Of a stretch of 64,000 nt of DNA, positions 32,305 through 42,326 are shown piece after piece. The notes below the pieces were generated by a model. That model made no database searches. It saw only the letters and a list, made by a program, of their open reading frames with translations, and was not told the origin of the DNA. The translations under genes and the position numbers were made by a program. Every line of letters begins with the position of its first letter. Position 1 is the stretch's first letter. The stretch is from Leptolyngbya sp. SIOISBB (GTDB lineage Bacteria > Cyanobacteriota > Cyanobacteriia > Phormidesmidales > Phormidesmidaceae), in NCBI GenBank assembly GCA_010671905.1, contig JAAHII010000001.1:4588001-4652000 (forward strand), read 5' to 3'.

Positions 32305-33738
32305 ATGGCAGCACTCACCCGTTCTAAACAAAAACGTCGCCCCTTCATCAGAACGACATCGCTCTGGTTTGAGCGCTTTGTCGCCATGCTGGCGCTTATC
32401 AATTTGATGCTAGTGCTGTTTGACACCAGCTACATTCGCTTTCGGGACATTTATTTGCGCTTTTTTCCTGAATTCACGCAGTGGTATGGCGAAGTCGTTA
32501 AAGGCATTACCCCTGAGCGCACGACCGTTAAGTATCTCGCCACGATTGATCAGTTAGAGGAACAGGTGGCTCAAACGGGCCTCCAATCAATTCAGGCGCA
32601 ATCACTGCTTGGAGCCTTGCAAGAGCAGAGTGCCGCCATCGTCGATGAAAATCCCTTTGAAGTGGCTAACAAGTCTGGCACCTTAGAGCGGATCAAAAAC
32701 AGCGTGCGCGATCGCGTAGGGGTTGAGTCTTCTAAAGCTGCCTTTAATGAATTTTGGAGCACGGAATACCTCACGGCACAAGGCTGGACCCAGGAAATTA
32801 CTTACTTTAATGAAGACGTTGTGCCGCTATTTGAGACCAACTACTTTCGCGGCATTGGCGAAAACGGCCAACCGGCCAACTACTTCTGGAGACTGGATGT
32901 TTGGTTTGTCGCTTTCTTTGCTGCTGAACTGCTGTTGCGGACCTTCTACATCAGTCGCCGTTACAAAAACTACACTTGGCTAGATGCCGTACTTCTACGG
33001 TGGTACGACTTATTTTTCTTTCTGCCATTTTGGCGCTGGCTGCGGGTGATCCCGGTCGCCGTCCGAGTTGATCAGTCTCAACTGATTAACTTGATTCCTC
33101 TGCGTAATCGAGTGAACCGCATCTTTATTTCGACGTTTGCGGTGGAGTTGACGGAGATTGTGGTTCTCCGCATTGTGGATCAGGTCCAAAATTTAATCCG
33201 TGATGGCGATGTGTCTGATTGGTTATTAGCATTAGGAGCCAAAAAACAGTACATCGACATTAACGGCGTCAACGAGGTCGAAGCGATCGCTGCTAAGCTC
33301 ACGACGATTACGATGTATCAGGTCTTACCGTACGCGAAGCCCGAAATCGATGCGCTGCTGCAGCACAGCGTTCTGCAGGCGCTCAACCAAGCACCAGGGT
33401 TTCAAGCCTTTCGCGGTTTGCCAGGGATTGGCCAGTTGCCAGATCAAATTGCCCAACAGGTGGTCGGGCAAGTCTCCCAAAATCTTTATCAGGCGGCCAC
33501 CGGCGTGATCGAAGATGAACAGGGTTCTGCATTGACTCGGGATTTGCTGGCTAAAATCGGCGAAACGCTACGCCAGGCAGTTCAGCAAGACAATACGGTG
33601 GATGAACTCGAACAATGGACTGTGGCTCTCTTAGAGGAGATCAAAATTAACTACGTTAAACAGCTGTCTTCCGAAGATATCGATCGCCTGCGAGAAGAAA
33701 ACTATAAACTTTACGATCTGACTCAAGCCCGACAGTAA
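32305..33738 (+). CDS. Conserved-type membrane protein of unknown function
   Basis: A protein of 477 aa from ATG 32305 with AAGG upstream; the track's start at 32173 is readthrough. It has an N-terminal membrane helix (FVAMLALINLMLVLFDTSYI), an extracytoplasmic-looking segment with coiled-coil character, then RLDVWFVAFFAAELLLRTFYI and LRWYDLFFFLPFWRWLRVIPVAVRV. This pair resembles the S3/S4 part of voltage-sensor folds. A long helical C-terminal half follows. No catalytic motif is seen. It directly precedes the rimP operon. Confidence 0.75.
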   Translation: MAALTRSKQKRRPFIRTTSLWFERFVAMLALINLMLVLFDTSYIRFRDIYLRFFPEFTQWYGEVVKGITPERTTVKYLATIDQLEEQVAQTGLQSIQAQSLLGALQEQSAAIVDENPFEVANKSGTLERIKNSVRDRVGVESSKAAFNEFWSTEYLTAQGWTQEITYFNEDVVPLFETNYFRGIGENGQPANYFWRLDVWFVAFFAAELLLRTFYISRRYKNYTWLDAVLLRWYDLFFFLPFWRWLRVIPVAVRVDQSQLINLIPLRNRVNRIFISTFAVELTEIVVLRIVDQVQNLIRDGDVSDWLLALGAKKQYIDINGVNEVEAIAAKLTTITMYQVLPYAKPEIDALLQHSVLQALNQAPGFQAFRGLPGIGQLPDQIAQQVVGQVSQNLYQAATGVIEDEQGSALTRDLLAKIGETLRQAVQQDNTVDELEQWTVALLEEIKINYVKQLSSEDIDRLREENYKLYDLTQARQ

Positions 33739-33855
33739 ACAGATTTTCGGCTTTTAGAGACGAGATCTGGACAACTCTCTGGCAGTTTTGCGCTAGTATT
33801 GGAAGCCGAACGGATCGATGGTGGTTCGTTCCTTCCTGATACTGACCGTTGTAGG

Positions 33856-33881
33856 AAGTGGGCTTTGCACCCACTTTTTTT
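33856..33881 (+). terminator. Terminator-like hairpin (possible attenuator) in the rimP leader
   Basis: AAGTGGG and CCCACTT pair around CTTTGCA, followed directly by a T-run. It sits 14 bases before the rimP start codon. Its position between a promoter-bearing gap and the operon suggests termination/antitermination control of rimP-nusA-infB, which fits NusA autoregulation, rather than simple termination of the upstream gene. Confidence 0.7.
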
Positions 33882-33894
33882 ATTGGAGTTTTGT

Positions 33895-34365
33895 ATGACT
33901 CATCCGCTGATTCCCCAAGTTTTAGAGCTGGCGACTCCCGTTGCTGTGCGTCTAGGATTGGATGTCGTGGATGCGGTTTTTCAGACTAATCATGCGCCCC
34001 CAGTACTGCGCATTGATGTCCGCAATCATCAAGCAGAAGACACTAGCTTAGAGGACTGCGAGCAGATGAGTCAGGCATTGGCGACGGTGCTCGATGACAC
34101 TGATCTCATTCCTGATGCTTATGTCCTGGAAGTATCCAGTCCGGGGGTTTCTTCGACCCTGTTGAGCGATCGCGATTTCATCGTGTTCAAGGGTTTTATG
34201 GTCGAAGTTAAGTTGACCGAGGTGTATAAGAAGCGCCAAACCTGGGTGGGTCAGTTACTCAAACGCGACGATGACCATGTATACCTGACCGATAAAGGGA
34301 AACTAACTAAATTGCCGCGATCGCTGGTCGCCAGTGTGGAGTTGAGCAACCAAGCGGTGGAGTAA
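33895..34365 (+). CDS. rimP: Ribosome maturation factor RimP
   Basis: Needed for maturation of the 30S subunit. It starts at ATG 33895 with TTGGAG upstream; the track ORF begins 96 bases earlier in the leader. RimP features are VAVRLGLDVVDAVFQTNHAPPVLRIDVRN, SLEDCEQMSQALATVLDD, and DAYVLEVSSPGVSSTLLSDRDFIVFKGFMVEV. 156 aa, normal length. It is the first gene of a rimP-nusA-rnpM-infB cluster. Confidence 0.96.
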   Translation: MTHPLIPQVLELATPVAVRLGLDVVDAVFQTNHAPPVLRIDVRNHQAEDTSLEDCEQMSQALATVLDDTDLIPDAYVLEVSSPGVSSTLLSDRDFIVFKGFMVEVKLTEVYKKRQTWVGQLLKRDDDHVYLTDKGKLTKLPRSLVASVELSNQAVE

Positions 34366-34463
34366 AGTGACCAGCCTGGCCAATTAACATGCACACACGA
34401 TAAATCGCTATACCGCTAGGGCGATCGCCACTATTTTTTGAGGGAGTTGAGGAAAACCCAGCT

Positions 34464-36005
34464 ATGTCTCTAGTCAGCCTGCCCAACTTACAAGATTTGA
34501 TTGACAGTATCAGTCGTGAGCGGAATCTGCCCAAACACGCGGTCGAAAACGCTTTGCGAGAAGCCTTGTTCAAAGGATATGAACGCTTTCGCCGAACGCA
34601 GCGGACTGCTGATAGCGCTAATTTTGATGAGGGATATTTCGACAACTTCGACGTTGAACTCGATGTGGAGTATGAAGATGACCAGGGCTTTCGCGTGCTG
34701 GCGAGTAAGACGATCGTGGAAGAAGTCGACAACCCGGATCACCAAATTGCCCTAGCTGAAGTCCTCGAAGTGGCCCCAGAAGCCCAAGTGGGTGACGTTG
34801 TGGTTTTGGATGTGACGCCTGAACAAAAAGACTTTGGGCGCATGGCCGCGATTCAAACTAAACAGGTGCTGGCGCAAAAGCTCCGCGATCAGCAACGCAA
34901 ACTGATTCAAGAAGAATTTCAGGACCTCGAAGGCACGGTGCTGACGGCTACAGTGCAGCGGTTTGAGCGGCAATCTGTGATCATGACGGTGAGCAGCGGG
35001 ACGGGACAGCCTGAAGTTGAGGCCGAATTGTTAAAACGCGATCAGCTGCCTAACGACAACTATCGCCCGAACTCCAAATTTCGGGCCGTGCTCAAAAAAG
35101 TGTCAGAAGGGTCGCATCGGGGTCCGCAGCTCTTGGTCTCCCGGGCTGATGCTGCCCTCGTTGTCGAACTTTTTTCCAACGAGGTGCCGGAGATCGAGGA
35201 TGAGATTGTGCGGATTGTCGCGGTGGCCCGCGAAGCCAGCCCACCCTCCCGGTCGGTTGGTCCCCGGACCAAGATTGCGGTCGATACGGCCGAACGTGAT
35301 GTTGATCCAGTTGGGGCTTGCATCGGCGCTCGGGGCTCGCGCATCCAGGCGGTGGTCAGTGAACTGCGCGGCGAAAAAATCGACGTAATTCGGTATTCTC
35401 TGGATCCGGCGACCTATATTGCCAACGCCTTAAGTCCCGCCCGCGTTGACGAAGTTCGTCTCATGAATCCGGAAGATCGTCAGGCCCATGTGCTAGTCCC
35501 TGAAGATCAACTCAGCTTGGCCATCGGCAAAGAGGGACAAAATGTCCGACTTGCCGCCAAGCTTACGGGCTGGAAGATTGACATCAAAGATACGGCGAAA
35601 TACGACTACGCTGAGGAAGATCGGAAACTAGCAGAGCAATTAGCGATTCGTCAGGCCGAAGAAGAGGCCCGCCAGGCAGCGGCGGCGGCGCGTCAGGCTG
35701 AAGAGGAAGCTCGGCAGGCAGACAAAGCCGCGCGCTTAGCGGCGATCGCGGCTGCCGCCGAAGAAGAAGATGCTCGGGAAGCGGCTGAAGCCGCCGCCTT
35801 AGAAGCCGCTAACGGCCATAGTTCAGAAGAGTCGCCAGAGGAAATTGCCGCCAACGCCCCTGTGGCGCCGCCAACCGCTACTATAGAAGAAGATTTAGAC
35901 GAGGGTACTTCAGCAACCCCTGATGCCTTGGCGGATGTTGAAACGCCAGCAGCAGCAGTCCCCAGTGAAGATATGGCGGCTGACGTCACACAAGAGGAGG
36001 AGTGA
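34464..36005 (+). CDS. nusA: Transcription termination/antitermination factor NusA
   Basis: Binds RNA polymerase and nascent RNA to modulate pausing and termination. The domains are an N-terminal RNAP-binding domain ([37 protein letters not shown]), S1 ([23 protein letters not shown]), KH1 ([42 protein letters not shown]) and KH2 ([34 protein letters not shown]). The last 130 residues are a Glu/Ala-rich low-complexity tail. The acidic repeats of E. coli NusA are absent, as in other cyanobacteria. Confidence 0.97.
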   Translation: MSLVSLPNLQDLIDSISRERNLPKHAVENALREALFKGYERFRRTQRTADSANFDEGYFDNFDVELDVEYEDDQGFRVLASKTIVEEVDNPDHQIALAEVLEVAPEAQVGDVVVLDVTPEQKDFGRMAAIQTKQVLAQKLRDQQRKLIQEEFQDLEGTVLTATVQRFERQSVIMTVSSGTGQPEVEAELLKRDQLPNDNYRPNSKFRAVLKKVSEGSHRGPQLLVSRADAALVVELFSNEVPEIEDEIVRIVAVAREASPPSRSVGPRTKIAVDTAERDVDPVGACIGARGSRIQAVVSELRGEKIDVIRYSLDPATYIANALSPARVDEVRLMNPEDRQAHVLVPEDQLSLAIGKEGQNVRLAAKLTGWKIDIKDTAKYDYAEEDRKLAEQLAIRQAEEEARQAAAAARQAEEEARQADKAARLAAIAAAAEEEDAREAAEAAALEAANGHSSEESPEEIAANAPVAPPTATIEEDLDEGTSATPDALADVETPAAAVPSEDMAADVTQEEE

Positions 36006-36024
36006 GCTTTCCTGTATTAATGTC

Positions 36025-36267
36025 ATGAAACCCAATCACCGACGCTGTGTAAGTTGTCGTGCGATCGCCCCCAAACAGGGGCTTTGGCGAGCTGTCCGTC
36101 AGCATGATACAGGTATCGTACAGCTTGATCAGGGCATGGGACGTTCAGCCTATCTCTGTCCGGATATGCTTTGCCTCAAGGTGGCGCAAAAGAAAAATCG
36201 CTTGGGCAAAGCCCTCAGGGCGCCTGTCCCCGACGCCATTTATCAGCAGCTTTGGCAACGACTCTAG
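36025..36267 (+). CDS. rnpM: RNase P modulator RnpM (YlxR family)
   Basis: An 80-aa YlxR-fold protein. The motif MKPNHRRCVSCRAIAPKQGLWRAVR and the segment GMGRSAYLCPDMLCLKVAQKKNRLGKALRAPVP are diagnostic. YlxR proteins bind RNA, and a Gram-positive member was shown to modulate RNase P. The ATG at 36025 is 19 bases after the nusA stop; the longer track ORF overlaps nusA. Gene order nusA-ylxR-infB is widely conserved. Confidence 0.92.
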   Translation: MKPNHRRCVSCRAIAPKQGLWRAVRQHDTGIVQLDQGMGRSAYLCPDMLCLKVAQKKNRLGKALRAPVPDAIYQQLWQRL

Positions 36268-36577
36268 CAGTCGTCTACCCTATAAGCATTACAAGACCTT
36301 ACACGCTGTTCTTGCTTGGATGGGTATGTTTAAACATCTCAATGGAAGAGTTGGTACAACGTCCATTGCGCTATGGTGAGGGTTTGATAGGATAGGGCTC
36401 CATCGTGAGCGCAAATTTGGTTGAGATGTTGATAACTTCAGCTCTCTGAAGTTATAAACCTGGTTTTGATAGCTTGAGTTTCGATATTGTGGCAATCTGC
36501 TGCAACGAGTCAATGTAAGGTTGGTCTAACAAAGCAGGTTTGTTTATGGAATAACGGTATTGGCGAGGGAGATTTGA
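36268..36577. other. infB leader / intergenic region with hairpin
   Basis: Here rnpM and infB are separated by 310 bases, unusually wide for this operon. The gap contains a perfect hairpin at 36432-36455 and otherwise no feature I can name. An internal promoter or leader control is likely. Confidence 0.5.
36432..36455 (+). promoter_or_regulatory. Perfect 10-bp hairpin in the infB leader
   Basis: ATAACTTCAG and CTGAAGTTAT pair around the tetraloop CTCT. No U-run follows, so it is more likely an RNA-stability or protein-binding element than a terminator. Confidence 0.6.
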
Positions 36578-39517
36578 ATGAACAACGGCAAAGTCAGAAT
36601 ATACGAATTATCGAAGGATCTCGGTTTGGAAAATAAGGATATTCTGACCGTCTGTGAACGCTTGGATATTGCTGCCAAGAGTCACAGTAGTACGATCACG
36701 GATGATGATGCCCAGCGCATTCGTAATGAAGTTAAAGAGACGGCTGGTAAGTTGTTAAATAAACCGGCTAAGCCCTCACCGCCTCGACCTCGTAAGCCGA
36801 GTGCTAAGGGTAAGGAGACTCCCCGTCCGAAAAAGCAACAGATTCTAGAAATTCGTCGCCATCGTCCTAAGCCGGCGACTGCACCAACGCCGCCGACCGT
36901 CGCTCCAACAGAGGCCACTGCTGTAGAGGCACCTCCCTCATCGCCACCCAGTCGCCCCACTGCACCTTCAACGTTACCTAAGCCTAAGTTGAAGCGCCCT
37001 GGCGATGATGCTCCAGAGTCGTTTGAAGCGTCTCCCCCTGCAGGGCCGCCGATAGCTACAGAGCCGACTCAGGCTGCTGCGCCTGTGGCCCCTCCAGCGA
37101 AACCGGATGTAGAGTTAGTGGGTCCCCCGACGCGACCGACTAAGCCGACTCGATCTGGAACTGGTCGCCCAGTGCTGAAAAAACGCGATCGCTCTGGCGC
37201 TCGTGGCGATGATGCTCAGCCTCGGCGCATTGAAATTCGCGAGATCGACGACGATGAAACGACCCCGTTGAAGCCGAAACCTGAGCTGAAACGTCCGCGT
37301 CCTAAGCGTTCAGAGGCTTTGCAAGAAGCCCAAGATTCGACGGATGAGGAGGGTGGAGCAGCTCCTGACACCGTTACCGAAGAGCCGATATTGCGGCGAC
37401 CATCGCCACCTCGGCAGAAGCGCAAGCCGAAAGAGCGTGAAGAGGACGAGCAAGAGCAGCAGAAGACTGCCAAGAAAACAAAACGTCGAGGCAATGAGCT
37501 TCTAAAAGATCAGGAAGAAGACATTCTGGCTGATCTGGATGAGGTCACGAGCGATAGCAACGATAATGGGGCCTCGGCAGCTCTGAGTATGTCTTTGGCA
37601 CGTCCACCTAAGCCGAAATCTAAGGGTGGGCCAAAACCGGTGAGCACGCCTAAATCGCATAAGCCACAGCAGCGAGATAGTAGCCGTAATCAACGGCGCG
37701 ATCGGCGTAATCAAAATAATGAGCCAGAGCGACCAGAAATGATTACGCTCAAGGGTGGCCTGTCCGTTCATGAACTGGCGAATATGATCACGGTTCCGGA
37801 AACGGAAATCATTAAGCTGCTCTTCTTTAAGGGGATCGCCACTAACATCAACCAGACCCTTGATGTTGAGACGGCCAAAATGGTGGCCGAAGAATTTGAC
37901 ATTCTCGTCGAGACTGCTGAGCGAGAATCTGAGGCCAAGAAAGTTACCGAGATGCTGACAGCCGCAGACTTGGAAAACTTGTCGAAGCGGCCACCTGTCG
38001 TCACCATCATGGGACACGTTGACCACGGGAAGACGACGCTGCTCGACTCCATTCGAGAAACTAAGGTTGCCCAAGGGGAGGCTGGGGGCATTACTCAGCA
38101 TATTGGGGCTTATCACGTTGATGTTGAGCACGACGGTAATCAGCAGCAAATTGTCTTCTTAGATACGCCCGGTCACGAGGCTTTTACCGCCATGCGTGCT
38201 CGCGGTACTCGGGTGACCGACATTGCTATTCTCGTCGTGGCAGCAGACGATGGCGTGCGTCCCCAAACCATTGAGGCCATTAGCCACGCGAAAGCAGCCG
38301 AAGTTCCGATCTTGGTCGCGATTAACAAGATCGACAAGGAATCGGCTCAACCAGACCGCGTCAAGCAAGAGCTGATGGAGCATGGCTTGGTGCCAGAGGA
38401 ATGGGGCGGCGAAACCATCACGGTGCCGGTGAGCGCCATTAATGGTGACAACCTTGATACCTTATTGGAAATGATTCTCTTGGTGTCAGAGGTTGAAGAT
38501 CTGCATGCCAACCCTGACAGCCTGGCCAAAGGCACCATTATTGAGGCCAATCTTGATAAAGCTCGGGGTCCCGTGGCCTCGCTGCTGGTGCAAAACGGGA
38601 CTCTGAAAGTGGGTGACAGTGTGGTTGCTGGCTCGGTATTTGGTAAGGTCCGCGCCATGATTGACGACCGCGGAGATCGCGTCAAAGAGGCAACGCCTTC
38701 CTTTGCGGTTGAGGTGCTGGGGCTGAATGATGTACCGGCAGCGGGTGATGAGTTTGAAGTCTTTGCTGATGAGCGAGAAGCTCGAAGCGTTGCTGACTCT
38801 CGTTCTGATGCTCAGAGACGCTCTCGCTTACAGCAGGCGATGGCCTCTCGTCGAGTCACGCTAAGTAGTCTGTCGGCCCAGGCTCAAGAGGGCGAGCTGA
38901 AGGAACTGAATATTATCCTTAAGGCTGATGTTCAGGGCTCTGTGGAAGCGATTTTGGCCGCTCTTCAGCAGATGCCTCAAAACGAAGTTCAGATTCGTGT
39001 GCTCTTAGGGGCTCCGGGCGAAATCAGCGAAACGGATGTCGATTTGGCGGCCGCGAGTGGTGCGGTGCTGATTGGCTTTAATACAACGTTGGCTTCCGGT
39101 GCTCGGCAGGCCGCTGATCGCCAGGGAGTGGATGTCCGGGACTATGAAATCATTTACAACCTGTTGGATGACATCCAAGGGGCAATGGAAGGCTTGCTGG
39201 AGCCCGAGTTAGTCGAGGAACCCCTCGGGGAAGTGGAAGTGCGAGCAGTGTTCTCTGTACGCAAAGGCACGGTTGCTGGTTCTTATGTCACGGAAGGAAA
39301 GGTTACTCGTAACTGCCATATTCGGGTGCAGCGGGGTGGCGAGGTGGTGTACCGAGGGACACTCGATTCTCTCAAGCGTATGAAGGACGATGTTAAAGAA
39401 GTCGCTGCTGGCTTTGAATGTGGTATCGGTGTAGACAACTTCAATGGTTGGCAGGAAGGTGACAAGATTGCCGCTTACAAGCTAGTCACTCAACGCCGTA
39501 AGCTGTCTCCGGTATAA
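36578..39517 (+). CDS. infB: Translation initiation factor IF-2
   Basis: A GTPase that places initiator tRNA on the 30S subunit. The 979-aa protein starts with an IF2-N domain ([27 protein letters not shown]), followed by about 330 residues of Pro/Lys/Arg-rich linker. A second IF2-N element ([30 protein letters not shown]) precedes the G domain: [29 protein letters not shown]. Domains II-IV follow, with [14 protein letters not shown] and [14 protein letters not shown]. The long basic linker is normal for cyanobacteria. The next gene starts 5 bases later. Confidence 0.98.
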   Translation: MNNGKVRIYELSKDLGLENKDILTVCERLDIAAKSHSSTITDDDAQRIRNEVKETAGKLLNKPAKPSPPRPRKPSAKGKETPRPKKQQILEIRRHRPKPATAPTPPTVAPTEATAVEAPPSSPPSRPTAPSTLPKPKLKRPGDDAPESFEASPPAGPPIATEPTQAAAPVAPPAKPDVELVGPPTRPTKPTRSGTGRPVLKKRDRSGARGDDAQPRRIEIREIDDDETTPLKPKPELKRPRPKRSEALQEAQDSTDEEGGAAPDTVTEEPILRRPSPPRQKRKPKEREEDEQEQQKTAKKTKRRGNELLKDQEEDILADLDEVTSDSNDNGASAALSMSLARPPKPKSKGGPKPVSTPKSHKPQQRDSSRNQRRDRRNQNNEPERPEMITLKGGLSVHELANMITVPETEIIKLLFFKGIATNINQTLDVETAKMVAEEFDILVETAERESEAKKVTEMLTAADLENLSKRPPVVTIMGHVDHGKTTLLDSIRETKVAQGEAGGITQHIGAYHVDVEHDGNQQQIVFLDTPGHEAFTAMRARGTRVTDIAILVVAADDGVRPQTIEAISHAKAAEVPILVAINKIDKESAQPDRVKQELMEHGLVPEEWGGETITVPVSAINGDNLDTLLEMILLVSEVEDLHANPDSLAKGTIIEANLDKARGPVASLLVQNGTLKVGDSVVAGSVFGKVRAMIDDRGDRVKEATPSFAVEVLGLNDVPAAGDEFEVFADEREARSVADSRSDAQRRSRLQQAMASRRVTLSSLSAQAQEGELKELNIILKADVQGSVEAILAALQQMPQNEVQIRVLLGAPGEISETDVDLAAASGAVLIGFNTTLASGARQAADRQGVDVRDYEIIYNLLDDIQGAMEGLLEPELVEEPLGEVEVRAVFSVRKGTVAGSYVTEGKVTRNCHIRVQRGGEVVYRGTLDSLKRMKDDVKEVAAGFECGIGVDNFNGWQEGDKIAAYKLVTQRRKLSPV

Positions 39518-39522
39518 ACTCC

Positions 39523-40338
39523 ATGCTCCCCCATCGACGCGATCCTTACCTTTGGATACATTTAGCCGGTTTAGCGACTGTGCCGTTCTGGTTAGATGTG
39601 TGTTTGGTCGGCTTGGCGGTGGGGGAGCCGGTTGTGCCCTCTTGGTTAGAGTTGACGACTTTGGCTTTGGTCGGGACGCTGCCAATTGTATGGATGCAGC
39701 TAAAGCGTCCGTTTTATATCTTTAGTCTGCCAGGGTTGGCTTTGCGGCCCGATAAGTTGGCTGACGAGCGGCGGCGATTGTTGACCCTCCAGCAAGGTTG
39801 GCTCAGTCGAGGGTTGGTGCTATTTGCGGCGATCGTCCTCTGGTGTGCCCTTTATTGGCTCTATCAAATCGCCCCAGTTGCGGCTGATTTGCCCTGGCTG
39901 ATGTGGAAATCTCGGGCTACCGGCTGGGGCATTTGCGCGATCGCCTTTTTCTGCGCCAATCTGTTTACGCTGGTGCCCGCAACTGTCGTATCACTTTTCC
40001 TCGCCTCGTCCCGTCGCCTTGAGCAAGTATCGCCCTTTGATGTCGCTGATATTTTGCAGAAATTCACGGTTTTGGGCTGGCGGGTCGGTAAGATTTTGCC
40101 AGAAGCATTATCCACAGCAGTGCCCTTGGAAAAACTGCGGCAACAGAGCCCGCAACCGATATGCCTCCCAGCGCCCAAGTTGGCTCTGCTGATGCTGCTA
40201 TCACAACTGACAATATTGAGGTCGGTGCCGACAATCCGATACCGAGCGAGATCTCCAGTCATCGCCCTAATCAAGGAACTGCCAAAGACACCGCTGAGGA
40301 GGGGGCGTCTTTGGCCACTGAACTCAATCCTGAACTAG
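39523..40338 (+). CDS. Low-complexity-tail membrane protein, N-terminal membrane part (frameshifted)
   Basis: This ORF encodes an integral membrane domain (YLWIHLAGLATVPFWLDVCLVGLAVG; LELTTLALVGTLPIVWMQL; GLVLFAAIVLWCALYWLY; GWGICAIAFFCANLFTLVPATVVSLFLASS). It continues to LEKLRQQ, after which the frame is wrong. It lies directly behind infB, where cyanobacteria often carry a 'low-complexity tail membrane protein'. The tail is found in another frame (40161-40844). A single missing base near 40145 (CAGAG for CAGGAG) would fuse them as LEKLRQQEPATDMPPSAQVG. Confidence 0.78.
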   Translation: MLPHRRDPYLWIHLAGLATVPFWLDVCLVGLAVGEPVVPSWLELTTLALVGTLPIVWMQLKRPFYIFSLPGLALRPDKLADERRRLLTLQQGWLSRGLVLFAAIVLWCALYWLYQIAPVAADLPWLMWKSRATGWGICAIAFFCANLFTLVPATVVSLFLASSRRLEQVSPFDVADILQKFTVLGWRVGKILPEALSTAVPLEKLRQQSPQPICLPAPKLALLMLLSQLTILRSVPTIRYRARSPVIALIKELPKTPLRRGRLWPLNSILN

Positions 40339-40844
40339 AGGGAGATGCTGAGCAGGTTGTGGGTTTAGTCGAGCCACCTACACCTGCAACGCCTCATGAA
40401 TCTGACCCGCCCTCCCCCTTGCCGGAATCTGTCCCGCCGATGTCGGTGGTAGAGTCTGATACTTCTCTAGAAGTTGCACCTGTGGGGACTCCTTCCAAAG
40501 CGATGCCACTACAAGCATCCTCAAACGAAGCGCCCATTCTGCCTGAAACGCCTTTTAGCAGTTCCGCAGAGGCTGAACCTGAGGAGCCAGAGAACGTTGA
40601 AATGCCACCGCTTTCTTCAGCACAAGCTGAGGAAGCCTCCCCCTCTGGCATCGTCGCTTCGGATGATCTGCCGACTAACGTTCTACAGACCCACAGTGCG
40701 GATGTGCCTAAGTCGATTACATCTTTAGATGAAGTAATTGTGGATCAGTTAGAGGAAGCGAAACCACAGCCTTCATCAGAGCCAAACACGGTTGACTCTG
40801 ATGAAGTGAGCATGCCAAAAGTAATCCAGTCTGATGTGCGATAG
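40161..40844 (+). CDS. Low-complexity tail of the frameshifted membrane protein
   Basis: A 227-residue Pro/Glu/Ser/Ala-rich, acidic, repetitive sequence (PATPHESDPPSPLPESVPPMSVVESDTSLEVAP) with no folded domain. Its first 178 bases overlap the membrane ORF in another frame, which is not plausible for two real genes. It reads as the C-terminal tail of the same protein, about 440 codons in all. Confidence 0.72.
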   Translation: MPPSAQVGSADAAITTDNIEVGADNPIPSEISSHRPNQGTAKDTAEEGASLATELNPELEGDAEQVVGLVEPPTPATPHESDPPSPLPESVPPMSVVESDTSLEVAPVGTPSKAMPLQASSNEAPILPETPFSSSAEAEPEEPENVEMPPLSSAQAEEASPSGIVASDDLPTNVLQTHSADVPKSITSLDEVIVDQLEEAKPQPSSEPNTVDSDEVSMPKVIQSDVR

Positions 40845-41038
40845 CTGTCCTTAATGTCGTCAATAAAAACGCTTTTAGGAACTCTTAACTTTTGACTGAA
40901 ATTGTTTCTAAAGTGTTGCTGTACGCACATTGGGGCCGAGATTGGGTGCGCTATCCTTAGAGTAATTGAGGCAGTACTTGGCGAAATCTTAAACAGCATC
41001 GTTCATGTACTTCTCAATCGACCCTTTGTTCTCTCACT

Positions 41039-41248
41039 ATGGAAGCGCGTATGACCAGTTTTTCTTCGGTATCGATGCGCAATACCCCTGAAGATAGCGA
41101 AATTTGGGCGAATCTCAGAGAAGCGATCGCTAATAGTTCCGGGTTTCAGGGCTGGCAGCAGCAGCAAACTGCTGATCTCGCCGCTTTATCCCTAGATAAG
41201 CAAGTGCGTTTATACCTGCGTGAAACTTTAGAAACCCTCGCCTATTAA
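41039..41248 (+). CDS. Small conserved-type protein of unknown function
   Basis: The 69-aa ORF (65 aa from ATG 41051, which has GGAAG upstream) reads SMRNTPEDSEIWANLREAIANSSGFQGWQQQQ and then LDKQVRLYLRETLETLAY. It is soluble, acidic and helical. The pattern looks like a short cyanobacterial family, but I cannot name it. It stands alone between the infB operon and the DUF4349 lipoprotein. Confidence 0.65.
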   Translation: MEARMTSFSSVSMRNTPEDSEIWANLREAIANSSGFQGWQQQQTADLAALSLDKQVRLYLRETLETLAY

Positions 41249-41293
41249 CCCCTCATAGTCGGTTTCAGTTCTTGAAACTGCCCTCAGGTTTGA

Positions 41294-41341
41294 ATGCTCA
41301 CTTTCCATACTGTTAGCAACAGTTGCTTGGAAGGTGAGCAT
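41294..41341 (+). promoter_or_regulatory. Long hairpin covering the ribosome site of the DUF4349 gene
   Basis: ATGCTCACTTTCCA (41294-41307) pairs with TGGAAGGTGAGCAT (41328-41341) at 13 of 14 positions. Inside it ACTGTT and AACAGT pair around AGC. The Shine-Dalgarno GGAAGG lies within the stem and the ATG at 41343 follows one base after it. Confidence 0.7.
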
Positions 41342-41342
41342 T

Positions 41343-42263
41343 ATGCGTTTAGGTTCTAGTGCCGTCAAATCTCATACCGCTGGGTTGGTGGGTGTGCTGA
41401 GCATGGTCGCGTTAGTCGGTTGTAGTGGTGCTCCTGCAGGCATCAGTAGTCATGAAGAAACGGCCTCGCAAGATTTAGAAATTGCCACTACGGTTGAGAG
41501 TGCGTCTGCCGAACCAGCTGCTGCTGATCGCGGCAGCCAAATTCCCAGCAGCAGCTTTCAGCGCACAACACGGCTGATTAAACATGCCACCCTAGATCTA
41601 GAGATGGCCGACGTGGATGCGGCGATCACCTCGGTGTCAGATGTTTTAGAGCAGTATCAAGGCGATCTTTTGCAGCTCTCAGACTTAGGGCGTCAGGAAA
41701 CTGAAATTCGTCAAATCAATCTGCAGTTACGAGTCCCTCAAGCCAATCTAGAATCCACTTTGGCAGCCTTCCGAGAGTTGGGTGACGTGACCAATCAATC
41801 CATTGCTGCAGAAGACGTTTCGAACCAGCTGGTTGACTTGCAGGCTCGGGTGCGCAACTTACGAAAGTCCGAAGAGTCTCTGCTAGAGATCATGGAGCGG
41901 TCTGGTTCCATTGCGGACGTTCTAGAAGTGAGCCGTGAACTCAGCGTTGTGCGAGAAAGCATTGAGCGTAATGATGCTCAACTCAAAAATCTACAAAATC
42001 GAGTGGCCTATTCCACCATTACGCTAACCCTGGTCAGCACCCAACCCATTGAGCCGCCCGCATCCCCTATTGGCGAAACGCTGAGCCAAACCTGGCAGGC
42101 TGCGAGTTCGTCTATGCAGTCGTTAAGTGTGGGGCTGCTCCAGTTATTGCTATGGTTGTTAGCGTTTAGTCCTTACATCGGTATTTTGGTGCTGAGTGCT
42201 TGGGTCGGGCAACGATACTGGCAACGGCAGCGATCGCCCGAAACCCCGGCAAATTCCAATTAA
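41343..42263 (+). CDS. DUF4349 domain lipoprotein
   Basis: A lipoprotein with signal sequence and lipobox (GVLSMVALVGCSG). The DUF4349 domain runs from TRLIKHATLDLEMADVDAAITSVSDVLEQYQGDLLQL through VRNLRKSEESLLEIMERSGSIADVLEVSRELSVVRESIERNDAQLKNLQNRVAYSTITLTL and contains a coiled coil. A C-terminal membrane helix (LLQLLLWLLAFSPYIGILVLSAWVG) precedes a short basic tail. The protein would be tethered at both ends at the inner membrane. Function is unknown. The track start at 41334 is an upstream GTG inside the hairpin. Confidence 0.88.
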   Translation: MRLGSSAVKSHTAGLVGVLSMVALVGCSGAPAGISSHEETASQDLEIATTVESASAEPAAADRGSQIPSSSFQRTTRLIKHATLDLEMADVDAAITSVSDVLEQYQGDLLQLSDLGRQETEIRQINLQLRVPQANLESTLAAFRELGDVTNQSIAAEDVSNQLVDLQARVRNLRKSEESLLEIMERSGSIADVLEVSRELSVVRESIERNDAQLKNLQNRVAYSTITLTLVSTQPIEPPASPIGETLSQTWQAASSSMQSLSVGLLQLLLWLLAFSPYIGILVLSAWVGQRYWQRQRSPETPANSN

Positions 42264-42326
42264 GGTGAGTGAGTCAGCGTGTGTGAGCGGTTTGGATAGC
42301 GGTTACACACGCCCCAGTGACTCCAC

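Noticed and set aside
33799-33894. N-terminal extension of RimP in the ORF track
   Set aside because: These codons lie across the terminator-like leader hairpin; ATG 33895 has a proper ribosome site and matches the family start.
40161-40338. Two genes overlapping by 178 bases behind infB
   Set aside because: The membrane domain and the low-complexity tail make one known kind of protein; a single missing base explains the overlap better than two genes.
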